44,561 bases of DNA. Source: an uncultured Flavobacterium sp. GTDB lineage: Bacteria > Bacteroidota > Bacteroidia > Flavobacteriales > Flavobacteriaceae. The notes beneath the pieces are model-generated. The model did no database searches and was not told the DNA's origin. It worked only from the letters and a program-made list of their open reading frames with translations. Both the position numbers and the translations under genes were made by a program. The stretch is from contig NZ_CAMLMK010000010.1 of the NCBI RefSeq assembly GCF_946481155.1, positions 1 to 44,561 on the forward strand, given 5' to 3'. Shown here one piece after another: positions 1-8,189 of the stretch. The first letter of the stretch is position 1; each line of letters starts with the position of its first letter.

Positions 1-52
1 GAACTTTTCTGCCAGTTTCTTTTCCGTTGATATCTAATACTTTTACTTCCAT
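1..52 (-). CDS. rplD: 50S ribosomal protein L4, N-terminal fragment
   Basis: The reverse strand from 52 encodes [17 protein letters not shown] and runs off the window, so only 17 residues are visible. This start and the position directly after rplC fit L4, which binds 23S rRNA and lines the exit tunnel. Its ATG shares one base with the rplC stop (TAATG), suggesting translational coupling. The identification rests mainly on gene order. Confidence 0.85.
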   Translation of the reverse strand, partial: MEVKVLDINGKETGRKV

Positions 53-669
53 TACTTATGAATGATTACGTAAGAGTTTTTGCATCCAGGAATCGCTCCT
101 TTTACAACAAGTAGGTTCTTTTCAGCAACTACTTTTAAAACTCTAAGGTTTTGAACTGTTACATTATCTCCTCCCATTCTTCCTGCCATACGCATTCCTT
201 TGAATACTCTAGATGGATAAGACGAAGCTCCAACAGAACCCGGCGCTCTTAAACGGTTGTGCTGACCATGAGTAGCTTGTCCAACACCACCAAAACCGTG
301 ACGTTTAACAACACCCTGGAAACCTTTACCTTTAGATACACCTTGTACATCTACAAATTCTCCTTCAACAAAAACATCTACAGTGATTAGATCACCTAGT
401 TTGTGCTCCGTTACAAAATCATGGAATTCAACGACTTTCTTTTTTGCAGAAGTACCGGCTTTCTTGAAGTGACCTAAGTCAGCTTTAGTAGCATGTTTTT
501 CTGTTTTGTCATCGAAACCAAGTTGCAACGCTTCATACCCGTCAACCTCATTGGTTCTGACTTGGGTAACGACACAAGGACCAGCTTCAATTACAGTACA
601 AGGAATATTTTTCCCGTTCTCATCGAAGATACTAGTCATGCCGATTTTTTTTCCTATTAACCCAGACAT
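52..669 (-). CDS. rplC: 50S ribosomal protein L3
   Basis: L3 is an early-assembling 23S rRNA-binding protein near the peptidyl-transferase centre. The 205-residue product begins [19 protein letters not shown]. It carries the conserved central loop with [13 protein letters not shown] followed by [14 protein letters not shown] and the GRMGGD segment, all typical of bacterial L3, and the length is normal. It overlaps rplD by one base. Upstream, 105 bp separate it from rpsJ, unusually wide for this cluster. That gap holds a 15-bp perfect palindrome and a TACTTTTG box, so rplC may also be transcribed from its own promoter. Confidence 0.98.
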   Translation of the reverse strand: MSGLIGKKIGMTSIFDENGKNIPCTVIEAGPCVVTQVRTNEVDGYEALQLGFDDKTEKHATKADLGHFKKAGTSAKKKVVEFHDFVTEHKLGDLITVDVFVEGEFVDVQGVSKGKGFQGVVKRHGFGGVGQATHGQHNRLRAPGSVGASSYPSRVFKGMRMAGRMGGDNVTVQNLRVLKVVAEKNLLVVKGAIPGCKNSYVIIHK

Positions 670-711
670 ATAAAACTAATTATTAATTACTTATTAAATT
701 TTTTGAGTGCG

Positions 712-719
712 CAAAAGTA
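712..719 (-). promoter_or_regulatory. Candidate -7 box in front of rplC
   Basis: On the minus strand the sequence reads TACTTTTG, matching the Bacteroidetes -7 consensus TAnnTTTG, about 43 nt upstream of the rplC ATG. No TTG lies about 19 bp further upstream, where A/T runs occur instead, so the promoter is only tentative. The box abuts the foot of the palindrome at 718-754. Confidence 0.4.
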
Positions 720-754
720 AGCATTAAGTTTTAATAAAAAAAACTTAATGCTTA
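718..754. terminator. 15-bp perfect palindrome between rpsJ and rplC
   Basis: TAAGCATTAAGTTTT (718-732) and its exact reverse complement (740-754) are separated by 7 nt. Read on the minus strand this is a strong hairpin after rpsJ, but only a short CTTTTG tail follows, so it is not a textbook terminator. It could be a partial terminator, an attenuator or an mRNA-processing site that adjusts rplC output relative to rpsJ. Confidence 0.55.
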
Positions 755-774
755 ATTACTTTTAAATGCGATAC

Positions 775-1080
775 TTATACTTTGATCTCTACTTCTACAC
801 CACTTGGCAACTCTAACTTCATTAGAGCGTCAATAGTTTTTGAAGAGGAAGAGTAGATATCTAATAATCTTTTGTATGAACTTACCTCAAATTGCTCTCT
901 TGATTTTTTGTTTACGTGCGGAGAACGTAATACAGTGAAAATCTTTTTGTGCGTTGGTAAAGGAATTGGCCCCGTTACTACTGCACCTGTACTTTTTACA
1001 GTTTTTACAATCTTCTCAGCTGATTTATCAACCAACATGTGATCGTAAGATTTTAATTTTATTCTGATTTTTTGACTCAT
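775..1080 (-). CDS. rpsJ: 30S ribosomal protein S10
   Basis: S10 is a 30S head protein and also NusE, the NusG/NusB partner in antitermination. The 101-residue product starts [20 protein letters not shown] and has the conserved [13 protein letters not shown] loop and the [11 protein letters not shown] segment. Length and ends are normal. It lies 11 bp downstream of fusA, as part of one str-S10 transcription unit, and is followed by the palindrome at 718-754. Confidence 0.98.
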   Translation of the reverse strand: MSQKIRIKLKSYDHMLVDKSAEKIVKTVKSTGAVVTGPIPLPTHKKIFTVLRSPHVNKKSREQFEVSSYKRLLDIYSSSSKTIDALMKLELPSGVEVEIKV

Positions 1081-1091
1081 TTTCTTTAGAA

Positions 1092-3248
1092 TTAAGCGTT
1101 TCCTTTTGCTTTTTTGATAACTGCTTCTGAAATATTAGAAGGTGTTTCAGCATAGTGTGAAAACTCCATTGTTGAAGTTGCTCTACCTGATGATAATGTT
1201 CTTAATGTAGTTACATAACCGAACATTTCAGATAATGGCACATCAGCTTTGATCGTTTTAGCACCAGCTCTGTCACCCATATCATTAACCTGACCTCTAC
1301 GACGGTTCAAGTCACCTACGATATCACCCATGTTTTCTTCAGGAGTAATAACTTCGATTTTCATGATTGGCTCAAGAATAACAGCTCCAGCAGCTTTTCC
1401 AGATTCTTTGTATCCCATTTTAGCAGCCAACTCGAAAGAAAGCGCATCGGAATCCACCGGGTGGAAAGATCCATCCAACAAAGTTACTTTTAAACTGTCT
1501 ACAGCGTATCCTGCTAAAGGCCCTTGCTTCATAGCTTCACGGAAACCTTTTTCAACTGCAGGGATATATTCTTTAGGAACGTTACCACCTTTTACTTCAT
1601 TAACAAACTGTAATCCAACAAATGGTTTACCGTCCACTAAATCAGCAGGCTCGATTCTAAATACGATATCACCGAATTTACCACGACCACCCGATTGCTT
1701 TTTATAAGTTTCTCTGTGTTGTGCCGCTTTAGTAAATGCTTCTTTGTACTCAACCTGAGGCTCACCTTGGTTTACTTCAACTTTGAATTCACGTTTCATA
1801 CGATCTACTAAGATATCTAAGTGAAGCTCACCCATACCAGAGATAATCGTTTGACCTGAAGCCTCATCAGTTCTAACTGTAAACGTAGGATCTTCTTCAG
1901 CTAATTTTGCTAAAGCCATACCCATTTTATCTACGTCAGCTTTTGTTTTAGGCTCAATCGCGATACCAATTACCGGATCAGGGAATTTCATTGACTCAAG
2001 AATGATTGGTGCTTTTTCGTCACACAATGTATCTCCGGTCTTGATATCCTTAAATCCTACAGCCGCTCCAATATCTCCAGCCTCAATATATTCGATTGGA
2101 TTTTGCTTGTTAGCATGCATTTGGTAAATACGAGAGATACGCTCTTTGTTTCCTGAACGAGTGTTCAAAACATAAGAACCTGCATCTAAACGTCCAGAGT
2201 AAGCACGGAAGAAAGCTAAACGACCAACATAAGGGTCAGTAGCAATTTTAAACGCTAAAGCCGCGAAAGGCTCTTTTACGTCTGGCTTACGTAAGATTTT
2301 AGTTTGATCCTCCTCTAATAAATCAGCATCATCAGGGTGAATACCTGTAATACCTTCTTTATCCATTGGAGATGGTAAATATTTACAAACTGCATCTAAC
2401 ATGAACTGAACTCCTTTGTTTTTGAAAGAAGAACCACAAATCATAGGAATGATTGCCATGTCAATTGTAGCAGCTCTTAATGCAGCGTTGATTTCCTCCT
2501 CAGTAATTGAGTTCTCATCTTCCATGTATTTGTCAAGTAGATTTTCATCATACTCAGCAACCGCTTCAATTAATGCAGAACGATATTCTTTAACTTCCGC
2601 AACCATATCAGCAGGGATGTCAATAATATCAAAAGTAGCTCCTTGTGTTTCATCATGCCATACGATAGCTTGATTTTTCACTAAATCCACTACTCCTTTA
2701 AAATCATTTTCTTCACCGATTGGCAAAGTGATCGCAACAGCATTAGACTTTAACATGTCTCTAACTTGCTGACACACATTCAGGAAGTTAGAACCCTGAC
2801 GGTCCATTTTGTTTACGAATCCCATACGAGGTACTCTATATTGATCTGCAAGTCTCCAGTTAGTTTCTGACTGCGGCTCAACACCGTCAACAGCACTAAA
2901 TAAGAATACTAAACCATCAAGTACACGCAATGAACGGTTTACCTCTACGGTAAAGTCAACGTGTCCTGGGGTATCGATAATATTAAAGTGGTATGGTAAA
3001 GTTTCTGGCAATACTTTTCCTTGCTCAGTTGGGAAATTCCATTCACAAGTTGTAGCAGCCGAAGTAATTGTAATACCTCTTTCTTGCTCTTGCGCCATCC
3101 AGTCCATTGTTGCAGCACCATCGTGTACTTCACCAATTTTGTGTGATTTTCCAGTATAAAACAAGATACGCTCCGTTGTTGTTGTTTTACCAGCATCAAT
3201 GTGAGCAGCAATCCCGATATTTCTTGTATATTTTAAATCTCTAGCCAT
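1092..3248 (-). CDS. fusA: Elongation factor G
   Basis: EF-G is the GTPase that drives ribosomal translocation and, with RRF, recycling. The 718-residue product has the P-loop AHIDAGKT (residues 15-22), the switch [11 protein letters not shown], the NKMDR G4 motif and the GMGELHLDI stretch of domain III, followed by domains IV and V. It is full length and starts [13 protein letters not shown]. rpsG lies 10 bp upstream and rpsJ 11 bp downstream, so all are probably on one mRNA. It is embedded in the ribosomal cluster, which suggests the housekeeping copy rather than a fusidic-acid-resistant paralogue. Confidence 0.98.
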   Translation of the reverse strand: MARDLKYTRNIGIAAHIDAGKTTTTERILFYTGKSHKIGEVHDGAATMDWMAQEQERGITITSAATTCEWNFPTEQGKVLPETLPYHFNIIDTPGHVDFTVEVNRSLRVLDGLVFLFSAVDGVEPQSETNWRLADQYRVPRMGFVNKMDRQGSNFLNVCQQVRDMLKSNAVAITLPIGEENDFKGVVDLVKNQAIVWHDETQGATFDIIDIPADMVAEVKEYRSALIEAVAEYDENLLDKYMEDENSITEEEINAALRAATIDMAIIPMICGSSFKNKGVQFMLDAVCKYLPSPMDKEGITGIHPDDADLLEEDQTKILRKPDVKEPFAALAFKIATDPYVGRLAFFRAYSGRLDAGSYVLNTRSGNKERISRIYQMHANKQNPIEYIEAGDIGAAVGFKDIKTGDTLCDEKAPIILESMKFPDPVIGIAIEPKTKADVDKMGMALAKLAEEDPTFTVRTDEASGQTIISGMGELHLDILVDRMKREFKVEVNQGEPQVEYKEAFTKAAQHRETYKKQSGGRGKFGDIVFRIEPADLVDGKPFVGLQFVNEVKGGNVPKEYIPAVEKGFREAMKQGPLAGYAVDSLKVTLLDGSFHPVDSDALSFELAAKMGYKESGKAAGAVILEPIMKIEVITPEENMGDIVGDLNRRRGQVNDMGDRAGAKTIKADVPLSEMFGYVTTLRTLSSGRATSTMEFSHYAETPSNISEAVIKKAKGNA

Positions 3249-3258
3249 TTCTTATGAA

Positions 3259-3735
3259 TTAAAATCTAAAGTGAGAGAACGCTTTGTTAGCCTCTGCCAT
3301 TTTGTGAGTATCCATTCTTTTCTTAACAGCAGCACCTTCTTCTTTAGCAGCAGCTAAGATTTCTGATGCCAGTTTTCCTGCCATTGACTTTTCGTTTCTT
3401 CTTCTTGCATAAAGAATCATCCATTTCATCGCCATAGAGATTTTTCTGTCCGGACGAATTTGCATTGGAATTTGGAAGGTAGCTCCACCTACTCTACGGC
3501 TACGTACTTCTACGTGAGGCATAACGTTAGTTAAAGCATCTTTCCAGATTTCTAATGATGATTTTTCTGCGTCTTGTTTCTTAGCCTCTACGATGTCAAT
3601 TGCATCATAAAATACTTTGAACGCTGTTGATTTCTTACCATCCCACATTAAGTTGTTCACAAAACGTGTTACCAATTGATCGTTAAATCTTGGATCCGGT
3701 AAAAGAGGTCTTTTTTTGGCCTGTCTTTTTCTCAT
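3259..3735 (-). CDS. rpsG: 30S ribosomal protein S7
   Basis: S7 nucleates assembly of the 30S head and contacts E-site tRNA. The 158-residue product starts [17 protein letters not shown] and contains [16 protein letters not shown], the S7 signature, and ends with the usual KAFSHFRF tail. It sits 24 bp after rpsL and 10 bp before fusA, the standard str-operon arrangement. Confidence 0.98.
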   Translation of the reverse strand: MRKRQAKKRPLLPDPRFNDQLVTRFVNNLMWDGKKSTAFKVFYDAIDIVEAKKQDAEKSSLEIWKDALTNVMPHVEVRSRRVGGATFQIPMQIRPDRKISMAMKWMILYARRRNEKSMAGKLASEILAAAKEEGAAVKKRMDTHKMAEANKAFSHFRF

Positions 3736-3759
3736 GTCTTTTTCTTAAAAGTTTTTAAA

Positions 3760-4143
3760 TTACTTTTTAGCTTCTTTAGGGCGTTTAGCACCGTACTTAG
3801 ATCTTCTTTGCGTTCTTCCTGCAACCCCTGACGTGTCAAGCGCTCCACGAACGATATGATATCTAACACCTGGTAAATCTTTTACCCTTCCGCCTCTCAC
3901 TAATACTATCGAGTGCTCTTGTAGATTGTGTCCTTCACCTGGGATGTAAGCATTTACCTCGTTACCATTTGTCAAACGTACACGCGCAACTTTACGCATT
4001 GCAGAGTTTGGTTTTTTTGGTGTAGTAGTGTAAACACGCGTACAAACCCCTCTTCTTTGAGGACAAGAATCTAAAGCAACCGATTTACTCTTCTTAGTGA
4101 TCTGAGTTCTTCCTGTTCTTACTAATTGTTGAATTGTTGGCAT
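3760..4143 (-). CDS. rpsL: 30S ribosomal protein S12
   Basis: S12 lies at the decoding centre and controls accuracy. The 127-residue product starts [12 protein letters not shown]. The loops that carry streptomycin-resistance changes, [11 protein letters not shown] and [12 protein letters not shown], read as the usual sensitive type. It is the first gene of the str-S10 unit and has a good promoter 54-84 bp upstream of its ATG. Confidence 0.98.
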
Positions 4144-4196
4144 AATTAAATACTAAAAATTTCTTATTTTTAAATTTCCCGCTTTTTACGGGGTTG

Positions 4197-4227
4197 CAAA
4201 TGTAGAAATTATTTTTCAAAAAACAAA
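4197..4227 (-). promoter_or_regulatory. Promoter of the str-S10 operon
   Basis: The minus strand shows TTTG (4227-4224), 19 bp, then TACATTTG (4204-4197). This is an exact match to the Bacteroidetes sigma-A promoter layout. It predicts a transcript start near 4192 and a leader of roughly 50 nt before rpsL. No ribosomal-protein binding structure was recognised in the leader. Confidence 0.8.
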
Positions 4228-4324
4228 CCATAAAACATTAATTTTCAACTACATTAATCAACACATCGGTCAACGATACTTTTTTCTGTTTTTTACGTTA
4301 TTTTTACCAAAACAAATTTACCCT

Positions 4325-5989
4325 GTGAAAAATCTCCTGCTGCTATTCCTGTTTTGTATGCTCTGCTTTTCCGCGAAAGCACAAAACCTGCATTTGAAAA
4401 TAGAAGGGATTTCCACCGAAGAAAACAAAACTGTCGACAGCATTGGCTACAAGAAGAACCATGTAAACACAAAATCAATAGTCGATGAAACGAACAACTT
4501 CGCCTTAACACTATTTAAAAAAGGATATCTGGAAAGCCAATTGCTCAATCAGCGAAAGCAAAACGACTCTACATTTTTATTCCAGTATTATCTCGGAAAA
4601 AAAACTTCGCGTATACATATATATATAGGTGCGATTTCCGAAGAGGAAAAAAAACTGCTCGAATTCACTTCCGATACCCTAAAACTCCAGACTTCCGAAG
4701 TAGAGGATTTCATGAATGCAACTTTAGCCAAACTCGAACAGAAAGGGTATTCGCTAAGCGAACTGCAATTAATCAATCATAAAAAGGAAGGCAATCATCT
4801 TTCAGCAGCCTTACAGCTCAAGACCGAGAAAAAACGAAACCTGAATGATATAGTAATTGTCGGCTATCCCAAATTCCCGGAAGGCATTCGCAAAAATATC
4901 ACCAAACAATACCGAAAACGTACCTTCAATCAGGGAAACCTGAAAGAACTGAGCGAGACTTTCAAAGCACTTCCGTTTGTCAGTCAGATAAAATATCCGG
5001 AAATCTTGTTCACCAAAGACAGTACAAAAGTGTATGTCTATCTGGAGAAAACGCGAGCCAACCGCTTTGACGGCTTCATCGGTTTTGCTAACGAGGAAAA
5101 TACCGGCGTGCGCTTTAACGGCTATCTCGATTTACTACTGAACAACGCCCTGAACACCGGAGAAAAAGTCAATCTCTACTGGAAAAGCGATGGCAAAAAA
5201 CAAACAACTTTCAATATCGGCACCGAGCTTCCTTATATTTTCAGGAGTCCGCTGGGCATAAAGGCCGACTTAAGAATTTTCAAGCAGGACAGCACATTCC
5301 AGAACACTACAACCGATTTAAACCTTGGCTACTATTTCAGCTATAATTCAAAAGTATATTTAGGCTACCAGTCTGCCGAATCGGTCGACATCCAGAAAAC
5401 AAATAATGCCTTCATCAGCAGTTTCTCGAATTCGTTCTGGACGACATCTTATGAGTTCATCGATTTCAATCCCGATGATTTCCTCTTCCGCGAAAAAACC
5501 GGACTGAACCTGAAATTCGGTATTGGGGAACGTAAATCAAAAATCGAAACCAACAGTCAATATTTCGTCCAACTCAACGTTCATCACAATTTCTATCTGA
5601 ACAGGAAAAATATTATCGGTCTCAAAAACCAAAGCTTCTACCTAAAAAGCGACAGTTACATCATTAACGAATTATTTCGTTTCGGAGGAATCAATTCCGT
5701 TCGCGGTTTCAGCGAAAATAGCCTGCAAGCCAGCTTATTCTCCGGAATCATGGCTGAATACCGTTACGTCCTGACGCCAAGCACCTATGTTCACACCATT
5801 ACGGACTATGGTTACTTTCAGGATAAGTCGTCTAACATAAAGGAAAACCTGCTCGGACTGGGATTCGGATTCGGGATGTTCACTAAAAACGGTTTATTTA
5901 ATTTAATTTATGCCAATGGAAGCACCAGCGAACAGTCGATTAAGCTCTCAAACTCTATTGTGCACATCAGTTTTAAAACAAATTTTTAA
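4325..5989 (+). CDS. Omp85-type outer-membrane beta-barrel protein
   Basis: The 554-residue protein starts at a GTG and has a signal peptide (MKNLLLLFLFCMLCFSAKAQ). Residues about 20-240 are soluble and alpha/beta, consistent with POTRA domains. The rest is rich in alternating beta strands. FGGINSVRGF about 95 residues from the end matches the VRGF signature of Omp85/TpsB transporters, and the chain ends in Phe, as outer-membrane barrels do. It is probably a BamA/TamA-like paralogue, shorter than BamA itself, so I assign no precise role. It is divergent from rpsL. Inverted repeats follow the stop. Confidence 0.75.
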   Translation: MKNLLLLFLFCMLCFSAKAQNLHLKIEGISTEENKTVDSIGYKKNHVNTKSIVDETNNFALTLFKKGYLESQLLNQRKQNDSTFLFQYYLGKKTSRIHIYIGAISEEEKKLLEFTSDTLKLQTSEVEDFMNATLAKLEQKGYSLSELQLINHKKEGNHLSAALQLKTEKKRNLNDIVIVGYPKFPEGIRKNITKQYRKRTFNQGNLKELSETFKALPFVSQIKYPEILFTKDSTKVYVYLEKTRANRFDGFIGFANEENTGVRFNGYLDLLLNNALNTGEKVNLYWKSDGKKQTTFNIGTELPYIFRSPLGIKADLRIFKQDSTFQNTTTDLNLGYYFSYNSKVYLGYQSAESVDIQKTNNAFISSFSNSFWTTSYEFIDFNPDDFLFREKTGLNLKFGIGERKSKIETNSQYFVQLNVHHNFYLNRKNIIGLKNQSFYLKSDSYIINELFRFGGINSVRGFSENSLQASLFSGIMAEYRYVLTPSTYVHTITDYGYFQDKSSNIKENLLGLGFGFGMFTKNGLFNLIYANGSTSEQSIKLSNSIVHISFKTNF

Positions 5990-5995
5990 GAGAGA

Positions 5996-6088
5996 CTGCG
6001 CAGACTTCTTAGAAAGTTAGACTTCTTAGAATCTGCAGACTATTAAAAATCAAACTTTTTCAGTCAAAAATCTAAGAAGTCTAAGCAG
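5996..6088. repeat. Intergenic inverted and direct repeat cluster
   Basis: The 12-mer AGACTTCTTAGA occurs at 6002-6013 and 6019-6030, and its reverse complement at 6071-6082. The 18-nt arms at 5996-6013 and 6071-6088 match at 16 of 18 positions and can form one long hairpin. Short TCTAA words continue to about 6110. It may terminate the Omp85-like gene, or be a flavobacterial extragenic repeat. Confidence 0.6.
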
Positions 6089-6114
6089 TCTAAAAATCTA
6101 ACAATCTAAAATGC

Positions 6115-6122
6115 TATCTTTG
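6115..6122 (+). promoter_or_regulatory. -7 box directly in front of the rlmB start
   Basis: TATCTTTG matches TAnnTTTG and ends only 4 nt before the ATG at 6127. If it is used as a -7 box, transcription starts at or within a base or two of the ATG, giving a leaderless mRNA. No clear -33 TTG is present. Confidence 0.55.
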
Positions 6123-6126
6123 CCAA

Positions 6127-6861
6127 ATGGAAAAAGAACACCAAATATTCGGAATCAGAGCCATCATTGAGGCTATAAACGCAGGAAAAGAAGTTGACAA
6201 AGTTTTTATTCAGAAAGACGCACAAGGCGATTTGATGCAGGATCTGATGAAGGCGATGAAAAAAAACAGCATTAATTTCTCCTATGTTCCCGTAGAAAAA
6301 TTAAACCGATTAACACCAAATAACCACCAGGGTGCAGTAGCCAGCATCGCACCTATTTCATTCGTATCATTGGAAGCAATGGTAGAAAAAGTTATTGAAA
6401 GCGGCAAAAAACCACTATTTCTTATTTTAGACCAACTATCGGATGCCCGTAATTTCGGCGCGATAATCAGAACGGCAGAATGCACCGGTGTAGATGGAAT
6501 CATTGTACAAAAACAAGGGTCGGCCCCTGTAAATGGTGACACAGTAAAAACCTCAGCAGGTGCGGTATTCAATGTACCGATTTGCAAAGTGGACCATATT
6601 AAGGATGCAATTTTCTACCTTCAGGGATCAGGAATCAAAACCGTGGCAGCTACTGAAAAAACAGAACAAAACATTTACGACATCGACTTCAGCGAACCGG
6701 TAGCAATCATTATGGGCAGCGAAGACCGTGGAGTAAACCCTTCCGTTTTAAAAATCGTAGACGAAAAAGCAAAATTACCAATGTTTGGGTCAATTGGCTC
6801 CTTAAATGTATCTGTAGCCTGTGGGGCGTTTTTATACGAAACGATCCGCCAGAGAAGTTAA
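6127..6861 (+). CDS. rlmB: SpoU/TrmH-family 23S rRNA 2'-O-methyltransferase (RlmB type)
   Basis: This 244-residue enzyme should transfer a methyl group from SAM to a ribose 2'-OH, most likely G2251 of 23S rRNA. It has the N-terminal RNA-substrate-binding domain (FGIRAIIEAINAG) and the three SPOUT motifs: LSDARNFGAIIRTAE, IIMGSEDRGV and GSLNVSVACGAFLYE, which form the knotted SAM site. Start and length fit RlmB. A tRNA-specific relative cannot be fully excluded. The following intergenic region holds a dispersed repeat. Confidence 0.88.
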   Translation: MEKEHQIFGIRAIIEAINAGKEVDKVFIQKDAQGDLMQDLMKAMKKNSINFSYVPVEKLNRLTPNNHQGAVASIAPISFVSLEAMVEKVIESGKKPLFLILDQLSDARNFGAIIRTAECTGVDGIIVQKQGSAPVNGDTVKTSAGAVFNVPICKVDHIKDAIFYLQGSGIKTVAATEKTEQNIYDIDFSEPVAIIMGSEDRGVNPSVLKIVDEKAKLPMFGSIGSLNVSVACGAFLYETIRQRS

Positions 6862-6885
6862 TCTCAGAGAAAAATCAAAATATGG

Positions 6886-6998
6886 ATAGTCCGGAGCGAA
6901 AGTTTCGGGCTTTTTTGTTGTGCCTATTCCCGCTATTGCCTTTAGTTCCCACCGAGCGGTGGGAAGCTACCGGCGCTATCGGGGCTAGACAGGTTTCC
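6886..6998 (-). repeat. Dispersed structured repeat, copy A
   Basis: This stretch is highly similar, with one small indel and scattered substitutions, to 9897-10010 in the same orientation. Both contain the stem CCCACC-N4-GGTGGG with different loops, and the words AGCGAAAGTTTCGGGCTTT and GGGAAGCTACCGGCGCTA. On the minus strand it begins AGCCCCGATAG, the same head as the element at 26173-26252. It lies between rlmB and the cytochrome gene. An open frame runs through it, but I treat that as non-coding. Confidence 0.8.
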
Positions 6999-7115
6999 AT
7001 TTTACTTTTTGCCAACTTCTTTTTTATCGCTAATCAAATTCGGAATTATCTTCGGAATTGTTTCGTAATTACCTGTGAATGTTTAAATTCGTCCTGGCCA
7101 AAATTGCCCACAACG

Positions 7116-8180
7116 ATGAATTCAGAAAAACAGCACCCCGAAGATTACAAAGCCATTGCAAAACGACTGGTATATTTGTTTACCTCTTTTATTTCCCTGG
7201 TACTGACCTTATTCTTCTTCCTGCTTTGCAACGATTCCGTTTCTGATTGGGTCAAAAACAATAATGCCGAAACCGACGCCCTTTATGCAGATTACGAAAA
7301 AAAAGCAGCGCTGCAAAACGAAATGGCTTCCTTCTGGAAACCCGCCGACATCAATTCAATCACAGATTCCTTATTAAAAAAAGAAATCGAATATGGCAAG
7401 GAACTAATCGCCCACACCGCAAAATATTTGGGCCCGAACGGCAGCGTCAAGCAAATTACCAATGGCATGAACTGCAACAATTGCCATCTGGACGCCGGTA
7501 CAAAACCCTGGGGAAATAATTATGGATCTGTAAATTCCATGTATCCGAAAATGAGAGCCCGAAGCGGACAAATAGAAGATATAACTAAAAGAATCAACGA
7601 TTGCCTTCAAAGAAGTTTAAACGGCCAGCCACTGGAAAAAGAGGAAAAAGAGATGAAAGCCATGATGGCCTACATCAATTATATCGGGAGCAATATGACG
7701 AAAGGAGAAGAAGCAAAAGCTGCCGGAATCTACAATCTGGAATACCTGGACAGAGCCGCAGATCCTGTGAAAGGAAAAACATTATACGCCGCAAAATGTG
7801 CCAGTTGCCATCAAACAAACGGAAAAGGAGTCTTAACCGCCGATAAAACAGAATACACCTATCCGCCATTATGGGGCGACCACTCGTACAACCAAGGTGC
7901 CGGATTATATAGAATCAGCCGTTTTGCCGGCTACATAAAATACAATATGCCCTTAGGCGCCGATTATGCAAATCCGCAATTATCCGATGAAGAGGCCTGG
8001 GATATTGCCGCTTATGTGGAAACACAACCGAGACCAACCAAAGATTTCAGTAAGGACTGGCCAGATATTTCCAAAAAACCGGTAGATCATCCTTTCGGGC
8101 CTTTTTCCGATAAATTTACAGCAGTACAGCATAAATTCGGACCTTTCAACCCAATCAAAAAAGCACACCCAAAAAAATAA
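7116..8180 (+). CDS. TsdA-like dihaem cytochrome c (thiosulfate dehydrogenase family)
   Basis: I place the start at ATG 7116 (MNSEKQHPED), giving 354 residues. The frame stays open back to 6882, but that part lies in the repeat. Residues 18-38 form a membrane anchor or uncleaved signal. Two haem sites are visible: CNNCH (120-124) and CASCH (228-232). The flanking words are TsdA-like: GMNCNNCHLDAG, RINDCLQRSLNG, YPPLWGDHSYNQGAG and YNMP. In TsdA the Cys of the second word is the unusual axial ligand of haem 1 (here C163), and a Met can ligate haem 2 (M278 is a candidate). TsdA interconverts thiosulfate and tetrathionate in the periplasm. The SoxB-like gene follows after 9 bp. The direction of the reaction cannot be told. 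Confidence 0.75.
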   Translation: MNSEKQHPEDYKAIAKRLVYLFTSFISLVLTLFFFLLCNDSVSDWVKNNNAETDALYADYEKKAALQNEMASFWKPADINSITDSLLKKEIEYGKELIAHTAKYLGPNGSVKQITNGMNCNNCHLDAGTKPWGNNYGSVNSMYPKMRARSGQIEDITKRINDCLQRSLNGQPLEKEEKEMKAMMAYINYIGSNMTKGEEAKAAGIYNLEYLDRAADPVKGKTLYAAKCASCHQTNGKGVLTADKTEYTYPPLWGDHSYNQGAGLYRISRFAGYIKYNMPLGADYANPQLSDEEAWDIAAYVETQPRPTKDFSKDWPDISKKPVDHPFGPFSDKFTAVQHKFGPFNPIKKAHPKK

Positions 8181-8189
8181 ACCTACACT

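Noticed and set aside
1330..1707. Open frame antisense to fusA
   Set aside because: It is a shadow of the fusA coding frame, with low-complexity composition and no recognisable domain.
6882..7115. N-terminal extension of 78 codons for the cytochrome gene
   Set aside because: It runs straight through repeat copy A and has no sequence typical of the family; the ATG at 7116 gives a normal anchor and length.
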